From contig JAHDVF020001592.1 in NCBI GenBank assembly GCA_022606425.2, forward strand, positions 372,001 through 436,000: a stretch of 64,000 nt of DNA, read 5' to 3'. The notes beneath the pieces are model-generated. The model had not been told where the DNA came from. It ran no database searches and saw only the letters and a list, made by a program, of their open reading frames with translations. A program made the translations under genes and the position numbers. Shown here in pieces: positions 36,330 through 47,164 of the stretch (its first letter is position 1; each line of letters starts with the position of its first letter). Source of the stretch: Lepidostoma basale (lineage: Eukaryota > Arthropoda > Insecta > Trichoptera > Lepidostomatidae).

Positions 36330-36650
36330 ACTAACTAACTAACCATCACGCCGTTTCGCCGGAGGGGTAGGCAAAGTGGATGGATCGCCACATTGTTCTA
36401 TCTTGACATAACTCTCGCGACTCTTCTACATTCACACATCGTGACATGCACGCTCGTCGATTGTTCCTACTTACGAACATGGCCGCCTTTCAGTAATTGA
36501 TTTATTAGGTCACGCTTTGTCATTCTTGGCCTTCCCCGACTTCTTTTTCCATTCACACGACTTGTATATGTCTTTTAAACTTAGTGACTCATTCTTAATT
36601 TTATTTATCACTCATTCATCCGCCTTAAATTACTTACTTACTTCATCATT
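36330..36650 (-). mobile_element. RTE-A 3' fragment
   Basis: Starts (CTAA)n CCATCACGCCGTTTCGCCGG on the left; GCACGCTCGTCGATTGTTCC, GTCACGCTTTGTCATTCTTG and CCTTCCCCGACTTC follow. It belongs to a diverged subgroup shared with 41318-41462 and 62770-63152. Confidence 0.7.
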
Positions 36651-36727
36651 AGATAATAATTAAAATAATAATATAATCACATTTAATAATCCCAATTCTA
36701 CGGCATTTATCCTACGTTAATCCTTCT

Positions 36728-36870
36728 TAACGGTGTAAATGGAATTAGAAATTGAGGAAGACCGTGGAAACGTGGCACTATCAAATAAACCAAATATTAA
36801 ATGTCGGCCAAGTCAGGAATCGGAAAAAAAATCGACGTGCGTACATAATACAATGTATAAATGTTGAGGA
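36728..36870 (+). mobile_element. RTE-A short fragment
   Basis: ACGGTGTAAATGGAATTAGA, GAAGACCGTGGAAACGTGGC, AAATATTAAATGTCGGCC and TTGAGGAG encode the [20 protein letters not shown] region in broken frames. Confidence 0.6.
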
Positions 36871-36949
36871 GTTGTCGTTTTTTCCATACATTCTTCCCAG
36901 TGATCTCATTTACACGGCATCGAAACCTTGGAGTTGGCAAAAGAAGGGT

Positions 36950-37465
36950 GAACTAACCAACCATCACGCCGTCTCCCCGAAGGGGTAAGCAGAGATAATA
37001 GACTGCCTCACTTTTCTTTCCTGACATATTTCTCTCGTTTCCTCATACATCGTGTCATGCACGCGCGTCGATTTCTCTGACTCCTCACATGGCCGACATT
37101 CAATATTTGATATATTTGATCGTGCCACGTTTTCCTCGGTCTTCCTCTATTTCTGGTTCCATTTCATCGTTAACGTATAATTTTTTAACCATTCTTTCTT
37201 CGTTTATTCTTTCCATATGTCCAAACCATCTTAATGTTCCTTTCATTATTTTGTTGACATGACACCATTATTCGCACCGCATTCACTTCTTATATTTGCA
37301 TTCGACACTCTATCATACACAGAGTATATACTCATTCGTCTAAGAAATCTCATTTCTACTGAATTATTCTACTTTCATCCTTCTTTTGCCAGTTCCATGC
37401 TTCGCTTCCGTACATAAGGGTCGGTAGAAGAATACCACTGTGCACTGCCATTCTAGCTTTTTTTG
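36950..37465 (-). mobile_element. RTE-A 3' fragment, longer
   Basis: The complement of about 500 bp of RTE-A from its 3' end (CATCACGCCGTCTCCCCGAA at 36963) through CATATGTCCAAACCATCTTA, TCGTCTAAGAAATCTCATTT to GTGCACTGCCATTCTAGC (the KMAVHN region). Frames are broken. Confidence 0.8.
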
Positions 37466-37859
37466 TATAAAAATAACTATTTTGGTTAATTTTAATGGCC
37501 TTTTCTATTTTTTTAATTACAGATTATTTAATGTTAGATTTTTATTATTAACATTTCAATTTCCGAACAAGGATCAAAACATGTCTAGAAGTAAAAAATA
37601 AAGTATTGATCATACAAAGTGCTTTTCTATTTAATCAAATATGAATCCACAACACAAAGTGAAGGCGAATGCAGAAGAAAATTTGTAGTTGAAAAACATC
37701 TTTGTTAATGTTCCTATTTTTTATCATATACAGAGTATTTACACATTCGTCTAAGAGATCTCATTTCTACTATCTATATGTGTTTTTACAGAATACGTTT
37801 TTTTACAGTAAACAGAAATATATTGTTGTGTAGCAATTTAACAAAAATGCGGTAAACGA

Positions 37860-38160
37860 ATGATCAGGGTGAATTTTTGTCGTACCGACATTTTTACACA
37901 ACGCTCATGTTTGAGCCAAGCAGTCGGACGTCATTGTACGTCAGTCACTCAATCCATCACCGGTGGGACCTTTTATTTACCTTTAGGATTCTCGCATTCC
38001 TCCCGTAACACTTTCCGCCCGGTCCGACAAACAGCCGCGGGGGTCCGGCAGCCGCTAGCGCCGGGCGGACCTTGATTGATGGGCGAGCCCGGCCGGCCCT
38101 GGGTCTCAAAGGCCCGCTCGTCTGAGGGACCGATCCGAATAAATTATTATTCATTTAATG
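37860..38160. other. Local GC-rich island, unassigned
   Basis: About 37995-38125 is markedly GC-rich (CAGCCGCGGGGGTCCGGCAG, GGCGAGCCCGGCCGGCCCTG) in an otherwise AT-rich region. I recognise neither a gene nor an RNA. It may be part of an unidentified transposon. Confidence 0.4.
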
Positions 38161-38760
38161 TTTACTCTTTGCAGGCCGGTCTCCCATTTCACAAGTGTAT
38201 AATATTATCTCATTTATTTTAAAAGATTCACATTGCATTTAAGAAGAAAATATTCACTTCATGAAAATTTTATGTTAGCCCTTAATGAGCTTATTGAGCT
38301 TAGATAAGAACATTCTTATCTCACTACTACAATTGTTGTAATCTTTGCTAGGGGTAGAGTTCATTCACAAATTGAAGATCTCGTATGGATGCATGAGTGC
38401 GGTGATAGTTTTTGCAATTTGGTTGGTTGCCGAGTCAAATGAGCCGTGCGGCGTCAGTACGTTCCGAGACATGGAGGGAACCGCACGTATTTGGCATCTC
38501 GTATACTCGGTGATTCGAAAAATACTAGTTTTGCAGGAGTATTTTTGAAATATTATTTTTATTATTGATTAATCCCATATTGACGGAAAGAAATTTTATA
38601 ATATACTAGAGATAAATACCTGCAAGGATCAAATATTGTAATAATAAAAACCAATAAAAGAAGAAAAGGATCATTATTATTAAGTCTCACCATTAGTCGC
38701 TTTTCCAAGAAAATATAAATAAGCAAATTATAATTTTAATTAACTTAATTTTGATAAGAT

Positions 38761-38923
38761 GGGAGATGCCTATTGGTGGCGATGAGGTTCGCAACCCATC
38801 ACACCGCGTCTCCCGCGGGGCGAAAAGAGAAGGATGGAGTGCCGCATCAGTAAAAGTGTGACAGTCCATTTTTTCTGCCTACCCTTTCGGGGAGACGGCG
38901 TGATGGTTAGTTAGTTAGTTAGT
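38761..38923 (+). mobile_element. RTE-A-tail foldback SINE, copy 3
   Basis: Starts GGGAGATGCCTATTGGTGGC and carries the full head, reversed arm, direct RTE-A 3' end and (TTAG)n. Sequences left of GGGAGATG differ from copies 2 and 6, so the common 5' end is at or just before that point. Confidence 0.88.
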
Positions 38924-39399
38924 TTATCTTTTGAATAAATGTCTACTCGTTTGATTATCGCCACATTTGATCATGATCTATGAAAAAGTAATAAGTCTCC
39001 ATTAAAAATATTATAAATTTTTCAATAAAACAGACGTTTTCATTAATATCAAAATTGTAACAGTAAATTTTTATTTTATTTTAAAAAGACGAATACCAAG
39101 GATTTAAATCAATGATATTAGAATTTATTTTACAATCTTCAATGTGAGCAGAAAATAGCTCATTATTATGAAGAAGGAATCTGATCGTGTCCAGGCTTGA
39201 ACCCATGTCCCCTGGATCAAGAGCCAAGCGTTCTATCCCCTCGACCACCACCCAATTAGAAACAATAAACAGATTATTGATGGCTGTGGTTTTTATTTTG
39301 TAAAACTCTATATAAAATTATATTGTAAACACGATTATTTTTTCGGTTTTACAGATTTTTTTTATCATTATGTATATAATTCTTCTGTACGGGCGTATG

Positions 39400-39810
39400 T
39401 AGTTATACACCTTTTAAACGGCTGGACACAATTTGATGATGTTTTGGTAAGTATTTGACTGGGTCCCTGGATGGTTTAGATTCACAATTAGACACGGTAG
39501 GTAACGGTTAAAACCTTCTGGGAAGTTCATGAATAATTGACGTTCTGAGAATAATTCGTAGTTATGTTCATTTACCATAGATGGCGCTGATGTCGAATCC
39601 TGTGTTTGAGCATGCGAAAATTAAAATCTACGCCACGCTACAATGCAAAAGTGGTGTAAAAACATTTTTTTTGCCAAACTCAATGGGAAATGTTATTTAG
39701 TACAGTTTATCGAAAATTCGAAAATCGAAAAAACATTTGCCGAACCAGCTTATAGCAGGCAAACCGACGTTTGGGCAGGATAACGTTTGTTTGGTTCTCT
39801 AGTTTATATA
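39400..39810 (+). mobile_element. Helitron-like non-autonomous element, copy 1
   Basis: TAAACGGCTGGACACAATTT, TCACAATTAGACACGG, TTTACCATAGATGGCGCTGA and AAACCGACGTTTGGGCAGGA, ending TCTCTAG before T at about 39811. The match with 42255-42860 ends at the same CTAG/T, the terminus expected of Helitrons. No Rep/helicase is present. Confidence 0.6.
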
Positions 39811-40374
39811 TAATTTAAAAATACATTTACTTGTATTGAAAATGTTTCACCTTGCGAGGGCAAGAAATTAAGGTAATTTTTTAAATGTGTCATAAACATT
39901 AGATTTTTTTCCTAAACTTCTTGGTGTAGCTGTGCCTTTGCCTATAATTCTCAAGAAGCGGTGTTACGCCATGTTTCAATTCTGTTATTAGTTCGAAATA
40001 TCTTATAAATAAAATATTCATTTGATAGCATAATACACATTTATTGCACGAATTTATTGCGCATCTGTACATTTATAGTCCTAATCTAAAGCAATCCCGC
40101 AGGTATATATTATTTTTAGTATCAACCTGTCATGGCGGCTGCAAGATTCATCGCCGGTCGGCATAGTGTTAAATATTTTATGGGCCTGCTATTATTCGTT
40201 AAGCAAAGAAACCATCCCTTTGTTTGTACCGCTACCATATTAGTAATATAGCAATAAAGACCTTATATTATTGATTTATTGGGTTTCATTTTCCTAAATC
40301 TTCCAGAGCGCCGAGGCAAAACTGCACAAGTTATAATAAAACACTAATAATTAAAAAAAATGCGTTTAAGAAGT

Positions 40375-40972
40375 ATAATATGATGATATTTGTCGCCAAA
40401 ACAAAATGTCCAGACAGCCTCTCAGATGCAAACTGGTTGTAGACGATAAACCCATAGAACAGGCCATGAAGTTCAAACATCTGCGTGTGGAGATATCTAG
40501 TTGCAGCGATCTATTTAATGACGTTAAAAAACAGACGGATAAAGCTGCAGCTATCTCCGGATGCCTGAGGGACACTGTCTGGGACAATAAGCATATGCTA
40601 GTGGAAAGCAAAGTAAGAATTTATAAAACATACATCAGGCCTATAATGACTTACGGAATCGAAGCAAGAGCAGATACTGTCGAAACTAAACCAGCAGAAA
40701 TGAGAACATTGCGACCTATTGTTGGGAGAACCCTTAGAGATAGGATACCCAATAAAGAAATTCGCAAATCCTTCAAAATTGAAGATTCTGGAGATTCTGG
40801 AGATCCGCAAGAATTCCTAAGATCGTGATGAACGAGACTCCAGAGAGCCGTCGACCACCAGGACGACCACCAAAGAGATGGAGAAAAGGCTGGTCGTCTT
40901 CATCGCAGGAATAAAGTTGATATCCTGCATAAACAGATCGCAAGATCTACAATCAGAAGAAGAAGAAGACAA
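40375..40972 (+). mobile_element. RTE-E retrotransposon C-terminal part
   Basis: 40406-40828 encodes VDDKPIEQAMKFKHLRVEIS, TYIRPIMTYGIEARADTVET, MRTLRPIVGRTLRDRIPNKE and IRKSF. After a frameshift, RPPGRPPKRWRKGWSSSSQE ends in a stop and a GAAGAAGAAGA tail (about 40957-40968). It is the longest RTE-E copy in the window. Confidence 0.82.
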
Positions 40973-41034
40973 ATAATATGTGAAATATGAAGAAAAACAT
41001 TCGTTTGCCTACAGTCGCTTCCATAATAGATACG

Positions 41035-41215
41035 GTTGAATAAGCCAGAAGTCTTGTTTTGGCCACGTCATGCATCAAGAATATGATCACATTGTAAAAT
41101 CTACCCTTTGAAATCTAATGGTCCAGATGAGTAGATAACGGTCTTTGGTAGACCTAAGACTGAGAGTCCTGGAGAAATCATGTCTCCACTTAAAGAGAGA
41201 AATGGAAAAAAAGCA
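41035..41215 (+). mobile_element. RTE-like relic
   Basis: One frame reads CFGHVMHQEYDHIVKSTL, an R.FGHV.RQ motif as in RTE-like C termini; the rest is broken. Confidence 0.4.
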
Positions 41216-41317
41216 GACACGTTTGCCTAAAGTTTTATTATATTAGATAATCCATTGTTTTGGCGTTAATACTTATAATATTTCAACATTATTAACTGTT
41301 TAATTAAAACCTAAATA

Positions 41318-41462
41318 ACTAACTAACTAATCATCACGTTGTTTCTCCGAAGAGGATGGATACGCCGAGAGGATGGATCGCCACATTGTTCTATCCTGGC
41401 ATAATTCTCGCGTCTCTTCTACCTTTACACATCGTGCCATGCACGCTCGTTGATTGTTCCTA
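41318..41462 (-). mobile_element. RTE-A 3' fragment
   Basis: (CTAA)n, ATCATCACGTTGTTTCTCCG, GATGGATCGCCACATTGTTC and CCATGCACGCTCGTTGATTG. It is followed directly by a relic of the CAGCTG hammerhead family (41463-41540). Confidence 0.65.
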
Positions 41463-41611
41463 ATTAAAACACAGTTGTACAATATCACAATTGATTACAT
41501 TTCTTTTGAAATTGTCGCGATAGCTACAATATCACAAATTATAGTAAATACAATCTACAAGGATATTAAAATAAAGCAACAAAGAAAAAGAATTTAACAC
41601 ATAATATTCTG

Positions 41612-41760
41612 TGGCGATGAGGTTCGCAACCCATCACACCGCGTCTCTAGCGTTGGCGAAAAGAGAAGGATAGAGTGCAGCATCGATTTAAGTGTTGCAG
41701 TCCATTCTTTCTGTCTACCCTTTCGGGGAAACGGCGTGATGGTTAGTTAGTTAGTTAGTT
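41612..41760 (+). mobile_element. RTE-A-tail foldback SINE, copy 4 (5'-truncated)
   Basis: TGGCGATGAGGTTCGCAACC, CATCACACCGCGTCTCTAGC, then the reversed arm, GTCCATTCTTTCTGTCTACC, CTTTCGGGGAAACGGCGTGA and (TTAG)4. The palindromic CCCGCGG is mutated. Confidence 0.82.
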
Positions 41761-42039
41761 TTTGTTCTTTTAGATGTTGCACTTGTCGTCAGCTGGACGA
41801 TCCGGACATTTGTGTTTATTTAATTTTTATTCCATGTTATCCACTGTTTTTTTAAATTAACTGTAATTAGGCACTTAAAACAATCTAACACCAGAAAAAA
41901 CTTTAAAATATTAATGAAATATAATCAATTGTGATATTCTATAACAATGTTTTAATAAAACCGTTTATTATAATATAATAAACGGTTTTATAATATTATT
42001 ATGTAAAATGAAATGCTTCACCTTATTTGACTTTCTAAT

Positions 42040-42250
42040 TTTTCTTCTTCTTCATACAGATCATTCGATCTGTTTAGGCAGGATATCAAATTTGGTCCTA
42101 TGATGAAGACATCAAGCTTTCTCTCCATATCATTGGTGGTAAGCGACCCTCTGGAGTCTCATGTATCAGAATCCATCGCCACTTCTCCACAGAGGTAGGC
42201 AGAGAGAATGGACCGCCACACTACTCTATCCTATCTAGCTTCCTCCACAT
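42040..42250 (-). mobile_element. RTE-E 3' end followed by an RTE-A fragment
   Basis: TTCTTCTTCTTCATACAGAT (the (GAA)n tail) and CTCTGGAGTCTCATGTATCA match the complement of the RTE-E end at 40830-40968. From 42165, CTCCACAGAGGTAGGCAGAG and ATGGACCGCCACACTACTCT belong to RTE-A. Confidence 0.6.
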
Positions 42251-42254
42251 TCAT

Positions 42255-42862
42255 ACAACGAGTAATACACGAATGTAGTTGAACTCTTTCTAAACGGCCA
42301 AACCGATTTTGATGAATTTTTTTGTGTGTGTTTGAGTGGTTCCTTAGATGGGTTAGATTTACAATTGGAACCGGGAGGTGACCGTTACACCCTTCTAGAA
42401 AGTAAATGAAAAATTGGCTTTTGCAAATAATTCATAGTTATGTTTGTTTACCATAGATGGCGCTGGTGTCGAATTCTGTGTTAAAGCTTGCGCAAATTAC
42501 TTGCGTTGTAGCGTGGTGTAAATTTAAAATTCTGTTCGCTGTGTTTCTTCTCAATGTTAAATGTCATTTAGTATATAGTTTATCAAAAATACGGATAATA
42601 GAAAAACGTTTAAATTTAAAACACTGTTATAATATCACAATTTCTTTTTTTCACTGAAAGTGTCGCGACAGCTGTTTCGCCAACCGATGTTGGCATCATC
42701 AGGTGTGACAACTAACTCAGTTTACTCAGTTTAACAGTTGTAATGTTGCAGTATTATAGTTTTTCGGCCAAAACAAAACTTAACTTAACTTAACCAGCCT
42801 ATACCTGATACCTGGCAAGCCAACGTTCGGGCAGGACAACGTCTTTCAAATCCGCTAGTGTT
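42255..42862 (+). mobile_element. Helitron-like element, copy 2, with a nested hammerhead element
   Basis: The parts match 39400-39810 (TAAACGGCCAAACCGATTTT, TTTACCATAGATGGCGCTGG, AGCCAACGTTCGGGCAGGAC, ending ATCCGCTAG before T). A CAGCTG-family hammerhead element occupies about 42615-42795 and is absent from copy 1, so it inserted later. Confidence 0.62.
42660..42710 (-). ncRNA. Hammerhead ribozyme motif, consensus core, stem III CAGCTG
   Basis: The - strand reads CTGATGA (plus positions 42696-42702), T, GCCAAC-ATCG-GTTGGC (6-bp stem II), GAAA, self-complementary CAGCTG, TC, GCGACAC. The core, stem II and GUC triplet are intact. Stem I is weak as drawn. The copy at 61845-61896 shares the fold. 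Confidence 0.78.
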
Positions 42863-43261
42863 TTATAAAATTAGAAAACTCTAGAGAAGTTAATTTTGTA
42901 TCGTAGAAAATGCAAAAAATATATGAAATCAAACAAAAAATTAAATGCAACATATTCGGTTTTGCCTTTTGTAACAGATAATGCTCTGTGAACGCCCAAG
43001 TCGTAGATCGTACTCCAATCATATCGCCATGTTTGTATAGCATAAAAATTTAACCCATTATTATGTAAATTACTCAAAATGATCCCTAACAGGTGATCCT
43101 CAAGAGATCGTCGGGCGCTATTACAAAACGTTGCGAAATTAGTTATATCTTGCAGAACGTTGAATCATCCTTACAATCACCATACTGCATGGTATATTTC
43201 CGTACCTATTTGGTAAAAGCACACATGTTATTAAAACTTTATCGCATTTTACAGGGTAGCC

Positions 43262-43800
43262 TTTTTAAAACATGGCCTAAGATGGCAGCAGTGCATAATT
43301 GTGTTCTTGTACCGGCCCTTATGTATAGAAGTGAAGCATGGAACTGGCGAAAGAAGGATGAAAGTAGAATAAATGCAGTAGAAAGGAGTTCTCTTAGACG
43401 AATGTGCGATAAATCTGTATATTATTATTATTATGATTGTGTGTCAAATGCAAGTATAATAAGAGATTGCGGTGCTAATGATGGTGTTATGAAAAAAATA
43501 ATGAAATGGTCGTTAAGATGGTTATGATGCATGGTAAGAATGAGTGAAGACAGAATGGTGAAGAAGGTATATGTAAACAACGTGAACGGAGCGAAAAAAC
43601 GTGGTACGATCAAATCAATAAAATGTTATAAGTCGGTGAACGGTTAAACGTGAAAAGTCGGAGAAATCGACGTGCGTGCATTGCAAGATGTTTGAATGTA
43701 GAGGAAGATAGAGAAGTATGTCAGGACAGAACAGTCTGGCGGTCCATTCTTTCTGCCTACCCCTATGGGGAGACGGCGTGATGGTTAGTTAGTTAGTTAA
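43262..43800 (+). mobile_element. RTE-A fragment with a TAT/TTA microsatellite insertion
   Basis: 43093-43527 includes LVPALMYRSEAWNWRKKDES, RINAVERSSLRRMCDKSV, then YYYYYD from (TAT)n inside the coding sequence, and GVMKKIMKWSLRW. The end has further frameshifts and (TTAG)n at about 43783-43798. Confidence 0.82.
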
Positions 43801-43910
43801 GCTTAGATGGTTAGTTAGTTAAGTTAGTTAGCCTTTTTAAAGTTTCAAGAAAATTCAATAATCCTTGTATGAACATAAGAATTTCTATAATTAATATTAA
43901 TTATTAAGAC

Positions 43911-44165
43911 GACCTTCGTGGCCGAGTGGTAAGTGCATTGACTGCAACCCCGAAGGTTCCGGGTTCGATTCCCGGCGAGGGCAGTTTGATTGTCACGCTG
44001 TCTTTGGTCTGGTGTAGAATTCACGTGGCAATAAAATGGCGATAGATTAGCTACCTATCACCTGTCACGATAATTACTATGATAGCTATAATTCCCTTTA
44101 CATCGATTTGGCTCATGCTGTCGTGATGTAAAGAGCGATTCAACAAAATAATAATAATAATAATT
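43911..44165 (+). mobile_element. tRNA-derived SINE, full-length reference copy
   Basis: The head CCTTCGTGGCCGAGTGGTAA...GGGTTCGATTCCCGGCGAGGG has box A, box B, a perfect CCGGG/CCCGG T-arm and an acceptor-like CCTTCG/CGAGGG pairing. The body is CTTTGGTCTGGTGTAGAATT, CACGTGGCAATAAAATGGCG, TAGCTACCTATCACCTGTCA, CTTTACATCGATTTGGCTCA, GATGTAAAGAGCG, and the tail is (AAT)n. RNA polymerase III transcription is inferred from the boxes. Confidence 0.9.
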
Positions 44166-44227
44166 ATAATGAAAACGTCGTGCTTTTCGAATGGCTAGCT
44201 TTTACCGGTTTCGGACTTTTAGCAAAT

Positions 44228-44620
44228 TCTAACTTATTAACTTACCATCACGATGATTACCTAGAAGGGTAGGGAGAGAGGATGATCCGTCACACTGTTC
44301 TATTCTGAAATAAATCCCGCGACTACTTAGAACTTCGAAAAAGTTCGACTAATGTAGTACTTCAAAAATGTTCGCCTTTTATTTATTAATTTGGTCATGC
44401 AATGTCTTCTTTGGCCTTCCTTAACTTATTTTTCCATTCACACTACTTGTATATATCTTTTTAACCATTCTTCGCTCAACATTAGTTCCATATGTCCAAA
44501 CCATTTTAGTCAACCTTTCTTATTTTATCATTAGATTTATCCGCACATTCCCCTACTTTCATCCTTTTTCTGCTCACTCCAAATTTCACTTCCATACATA
44601 TGGGTCGGTCAACCAATTCT
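44228..44620 (-). mobile_element. RTE-A diverged fragment
   Basis: The complement of the RTE-A end: ACCATCACGATGATTACCTA, GGTAGGGAGAGAGGATGATC, CATATGTCCAAACCATTTTA and CTTCCATACATATGGGTCGG. Many indels. Confidence 0.65.
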
Positions 44621-44760
44621 CAAGTTCAAGTCTCCATAGTGAAAGTACGTTCAGAAGAAAAATACTCTTGACATTAGGGAGTATCTTGTCTTCCTAAAGT
44701 CGAACCATCTCTCATTGGTTAAGTATATATAATAAACTGATTTGGAAAAAAATAATGTTG
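44620..44760 (+). mobile_element. K retrotransposon 3' end fragment
   Basis: CATAGTGAAAGTACGTTCAG, AAATACTCTTGACATTAGGG, AGTCGAACCATCTCTCATTG and ATAATAAACTGATTTGG match the end of 45905-46995. Confidence 0.65.
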
Positions 44761-44839
44761 TTATTTGAAATTTCACGTTAGAAGTTCATTGATTATAAAG
44801 AATTTAAAAAAAAATCTTTTTAATATGTATATTTAGTTA

Positions 44840-44972
44840 AAATTCACTAGAGTTTTTTTTCTAAGACTAGTTTCGGCAGTTTGCTGCCATATTCTGATCG
44901 TTTCCCAGAAGATTGTAGCGAGCTGCCGAAATCGGCCGAAGACACAAATATTAGTGGATTTTAACTAAATAC
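44840..44972. repeat. Hammerhead-like inverted pair, degenerate (stem III CTAG)
   Basis: On -, the left arm has GGCAG-CAAA-CTGCC, GAAA, CTAG, TC with a broken first strand. The right arm on + has AGAAGATTGTAGCGAGCTGC and CGAAATCGGCCG. Outer arms TTAAAATTCACTAGAG and ATTAGTGGATTTTAA pair. Confidence 0.5.
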
Positions 44973-44973
44973 G

Positions 44974-45410
44974 AAAGGATCATTAAGATGGTTTGGACAT
45001 ATGGAAAGAATGAATGAATAAAGAATGGTAAAAAAGTATACGTTAACGATGTAAATCGCGGGAGATGCCTATTGGTGCGGGAGATGCCTATTGGTGGCGA
45101 TGAGGTTCGCAACCCATCACACCGCGTCTCCCGCGGGGCGAAAAGAGAAGGATGGAGTGCCGCATCGGTTAAAGTGTGACAGTCCATTTTTTCTGCCTAC
45201 CCTTTCGGGGAGACGGCGTGATGGTTAGTTAGTTAGTTTATGTAAATGAAACTAGAAATAGAGAAAAACGTGGCACGATCAAATAAATCAAATATTGAAT
45301 CTCGGCCACGTGAGGAGTCGATGCGCGTGCATGACACGATGTATGAATGTTGTCCACCCCTTCGGTGAAACGGCGTGATGGTAAGTTAGTTAGTCAGTTA
45401 ACTAAATATG
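44974..45410 (+). mobile_element. RTE-A fragment split by the foldback SINE
   Basis: The left part 44974-45056 (GGATCATTAAGATGGTTTGG, ACATATGGAAAGAATGAATG) and right part 45248-45410 (AACTAGAAATAGAGAAAAAC, GTGGCACGATCAAATAAATC) are contiguous in other RTE-A copies. Confidence 0.8.
45049..45247 (+). mobile_element. RTE-A-tail foldback SINE, copy 5, with 8-bp target-site duplication
   Basis: The insert 45057-45239 is flanked by ATGTAAAT (45049-45056 and 45240-45247). Its 5' end CGGGAGATGCCTATTGGTG is duplicated head to tail. It ends (GTTA)n. This copy shows that the element is an independent insertion unit. Confidence 0.92.
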
Positions 45411-45830
45411 CATTAAAAATGAATATTACATTTTTTTTTCATAATTTAAATTGACTTGATTTGTTTTGAATGTATGCTATTAAAATAAAATACATAAAAT
45501 CAAAAAGTTGGCGGCCTTCTCAAAGGTTTTAACTACTACCCATCACCCTTCCTTCAAAGGTCGCCTTTGCATTTAGTGCGTGTTACAAATCCCTGTCGGC
45601 CCGACAACTTAATGGCCATCCCAGGAAACTCAAAGGCCGGGACACACGCGGCCAAGAGGCAGGGCTTTCTAACTTTCGACTCTCGGGTAATTCCGATCGA
45701 GTATTGGACCATGTTGAAATGGAATAAATTACAATGATAATTTCTGGCCATATCGGATATGAATATTTACGCTGGGAATAGCGATATGGCTAATGCTAAG
45801 ATAGGTCTCGCATAATTTAGATATCACTAG
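45411..45830. other. No gene recognised
   Basis: A moderately GC-rich block at 45540-45690 (GTCGGCCCGACAACTTAATG, GGCCGGGACACACGCGGCCA) has no match I can name. It may be an unidentified repeat. Confidence 0.4.
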
Positions 45831-45834
45831 AGAC

Positions 45835-46995
45835 ATTAATAAAGCATCTCAGAAAGCAAATACTCTTGATGTTGGAGTGTATCTTGTCTTAGCACATGTA
45901 TCTTGTCTCACAGCAAGGTTCAAACCTAGGGCCACTCCTCTTCACCATCTTCATAAATGATATTGCGAAGGTGATAAACTTGTCACTATTTCTTTTATTT
46001 GCCGATGATCTGAAATAATTCCTAGAAATTAACAATCCCGACGACTCTCTTCGCCTCCAGTCGGACATTGATAATATTGTTAACTGGAGTCACAGTAATA
46101 AAATGCACTTCAATGTCTCTAAGTGCGCTATGCTATCGTTTACTAGAGCATTGAGAACTGTGTATTATAGATACACAATGAACAACCAGCAACTAACACA
46201 CGTTTCTACGATGAAGGATCTTGGGATCATTTATGAGAGTAGGCTGACTTTTCGTGCACATATCGAGAGGATTTGTGACATTGCACTGAAGATGTTGGGC
46301 TTCATCGTTCGGACTGGAAGAGTTTTCAGAAAGCCCAATGTGCTCAGAGTTCTATACAACGCGTTGGTTCGGAGCAGACTCGAAAGTGGTTCTGTGATAT
46401 GGAGTCGTCACGAGGCGAGATATTCCGTTATGCTGGAGAGAGTTCAGAAAAAATTTCTGAGGTATCTCTACATGTGGGAGTATGGTAGTTATCCGTGGCT
46501 CTAACCCACGGCATTTCTTTTAGGAATGCTCGGAACCAATTCTTTACAGCTTCGAAGAGATGGGCATCTCATTACCCATTTATTTAAATAAATCAGGGGA
46601 TATTTCGAGAACTCGGCCGTGCTAGAGGGTGTTGGTCTTTTTGTCCCTGATAGATTTCTCCGACAGCGACAGCACAGATTGTTTCACCAACCGGCCTCCA
46701 GAACCAATCTGCCTCTGGTGACACTGGTGGGAAGAGTAATTAGTCTGCTGAACGCGGTCTCCTCGGAGATCGACGTCTTTTATATTAGTGAAGGTACGTT
46801 CAGGGGACAAATACTCTTGTAGGGGACAAATACCCTTGTAGAAAGTATGTTGTCTTCCTAATGTCGAACCATCTCTAATGCGTTCCTGGTACTTTGTTGT
46901 ATTTTTATAATATTTTACCGGTACTCAATAGATGCCTTAAACATTTTTCTGTTTGTATTGTCTTTTGAGTTAATAAACTGATTTGATTTAATTCC
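45835..46995 (+). mobile_element. K (CR1/Jockey-like) retrotransposon, 5'-truncated
   Basis: A short K 3'-end piece (45835-45900) precedes a longer copy. Across frames the latter encodes QQGSNLGPLLFTIFINDIAK, LFADDLK, HFNVSKCAMLSFTR, VSTMKDLGIIYESRLTFRAH, LYNALVRSRLESGSVIWS and MLERVQKKFLRYLYMWEYGS, then VGLFVPDRFLRQRQHRLF and NLPLVTLVGRVISLLNAVSS. QGS.LGPLLF..FINDI, FADD and the ALVRS.LE..S.IW pattern are typical of CR1/Jockey-group polymerases. Stops at about 46016 and 46504 inactivate it. The 3' UTR ends AATAAACTGATTTGATT. Confidence 0.85.
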
Positions 46996-47120
46996 TAATG
47001 TCGAACCATCTTTCATGCTTTTCTGGTTATATACTATAATTATTTTACCTGTTCTCATTAGATGCCTTAAACCTTGAACCCTATTGATGAAATAAACTTA
47101 TTTGATGATTTGATCTCAAT
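46996..47120 (+). mobile_element. K retrotransposon, additional 3' end in tandem
   Basis: AATGTCGAACCATCTTTCAT, TTTTACCTGTTCTCATTAGA, TGCCTTAAACC and GAAATAAACTTATTTGATGA repeat the 3' UTR of the preceding copy. Confidence 0.65.
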
Positions 47121-47164
47121 TCCCTCCTCCCTATGACTAATAATTTATTTATTTGATTTTCTTC

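Noticed and set aside
38000..38125. rRNA or R-element target
   Set aside because: The GC-rich sequence does not resemble conserved rRNA segments that I can recognise.
43912..43984. A tRNA gene
   Set aside because: Box A, box B and a perfect T-arm are present, but the anticodon arm is irregular and the sequence continues into a dispersed body with an (AAT)n tail. It is a SINE head.
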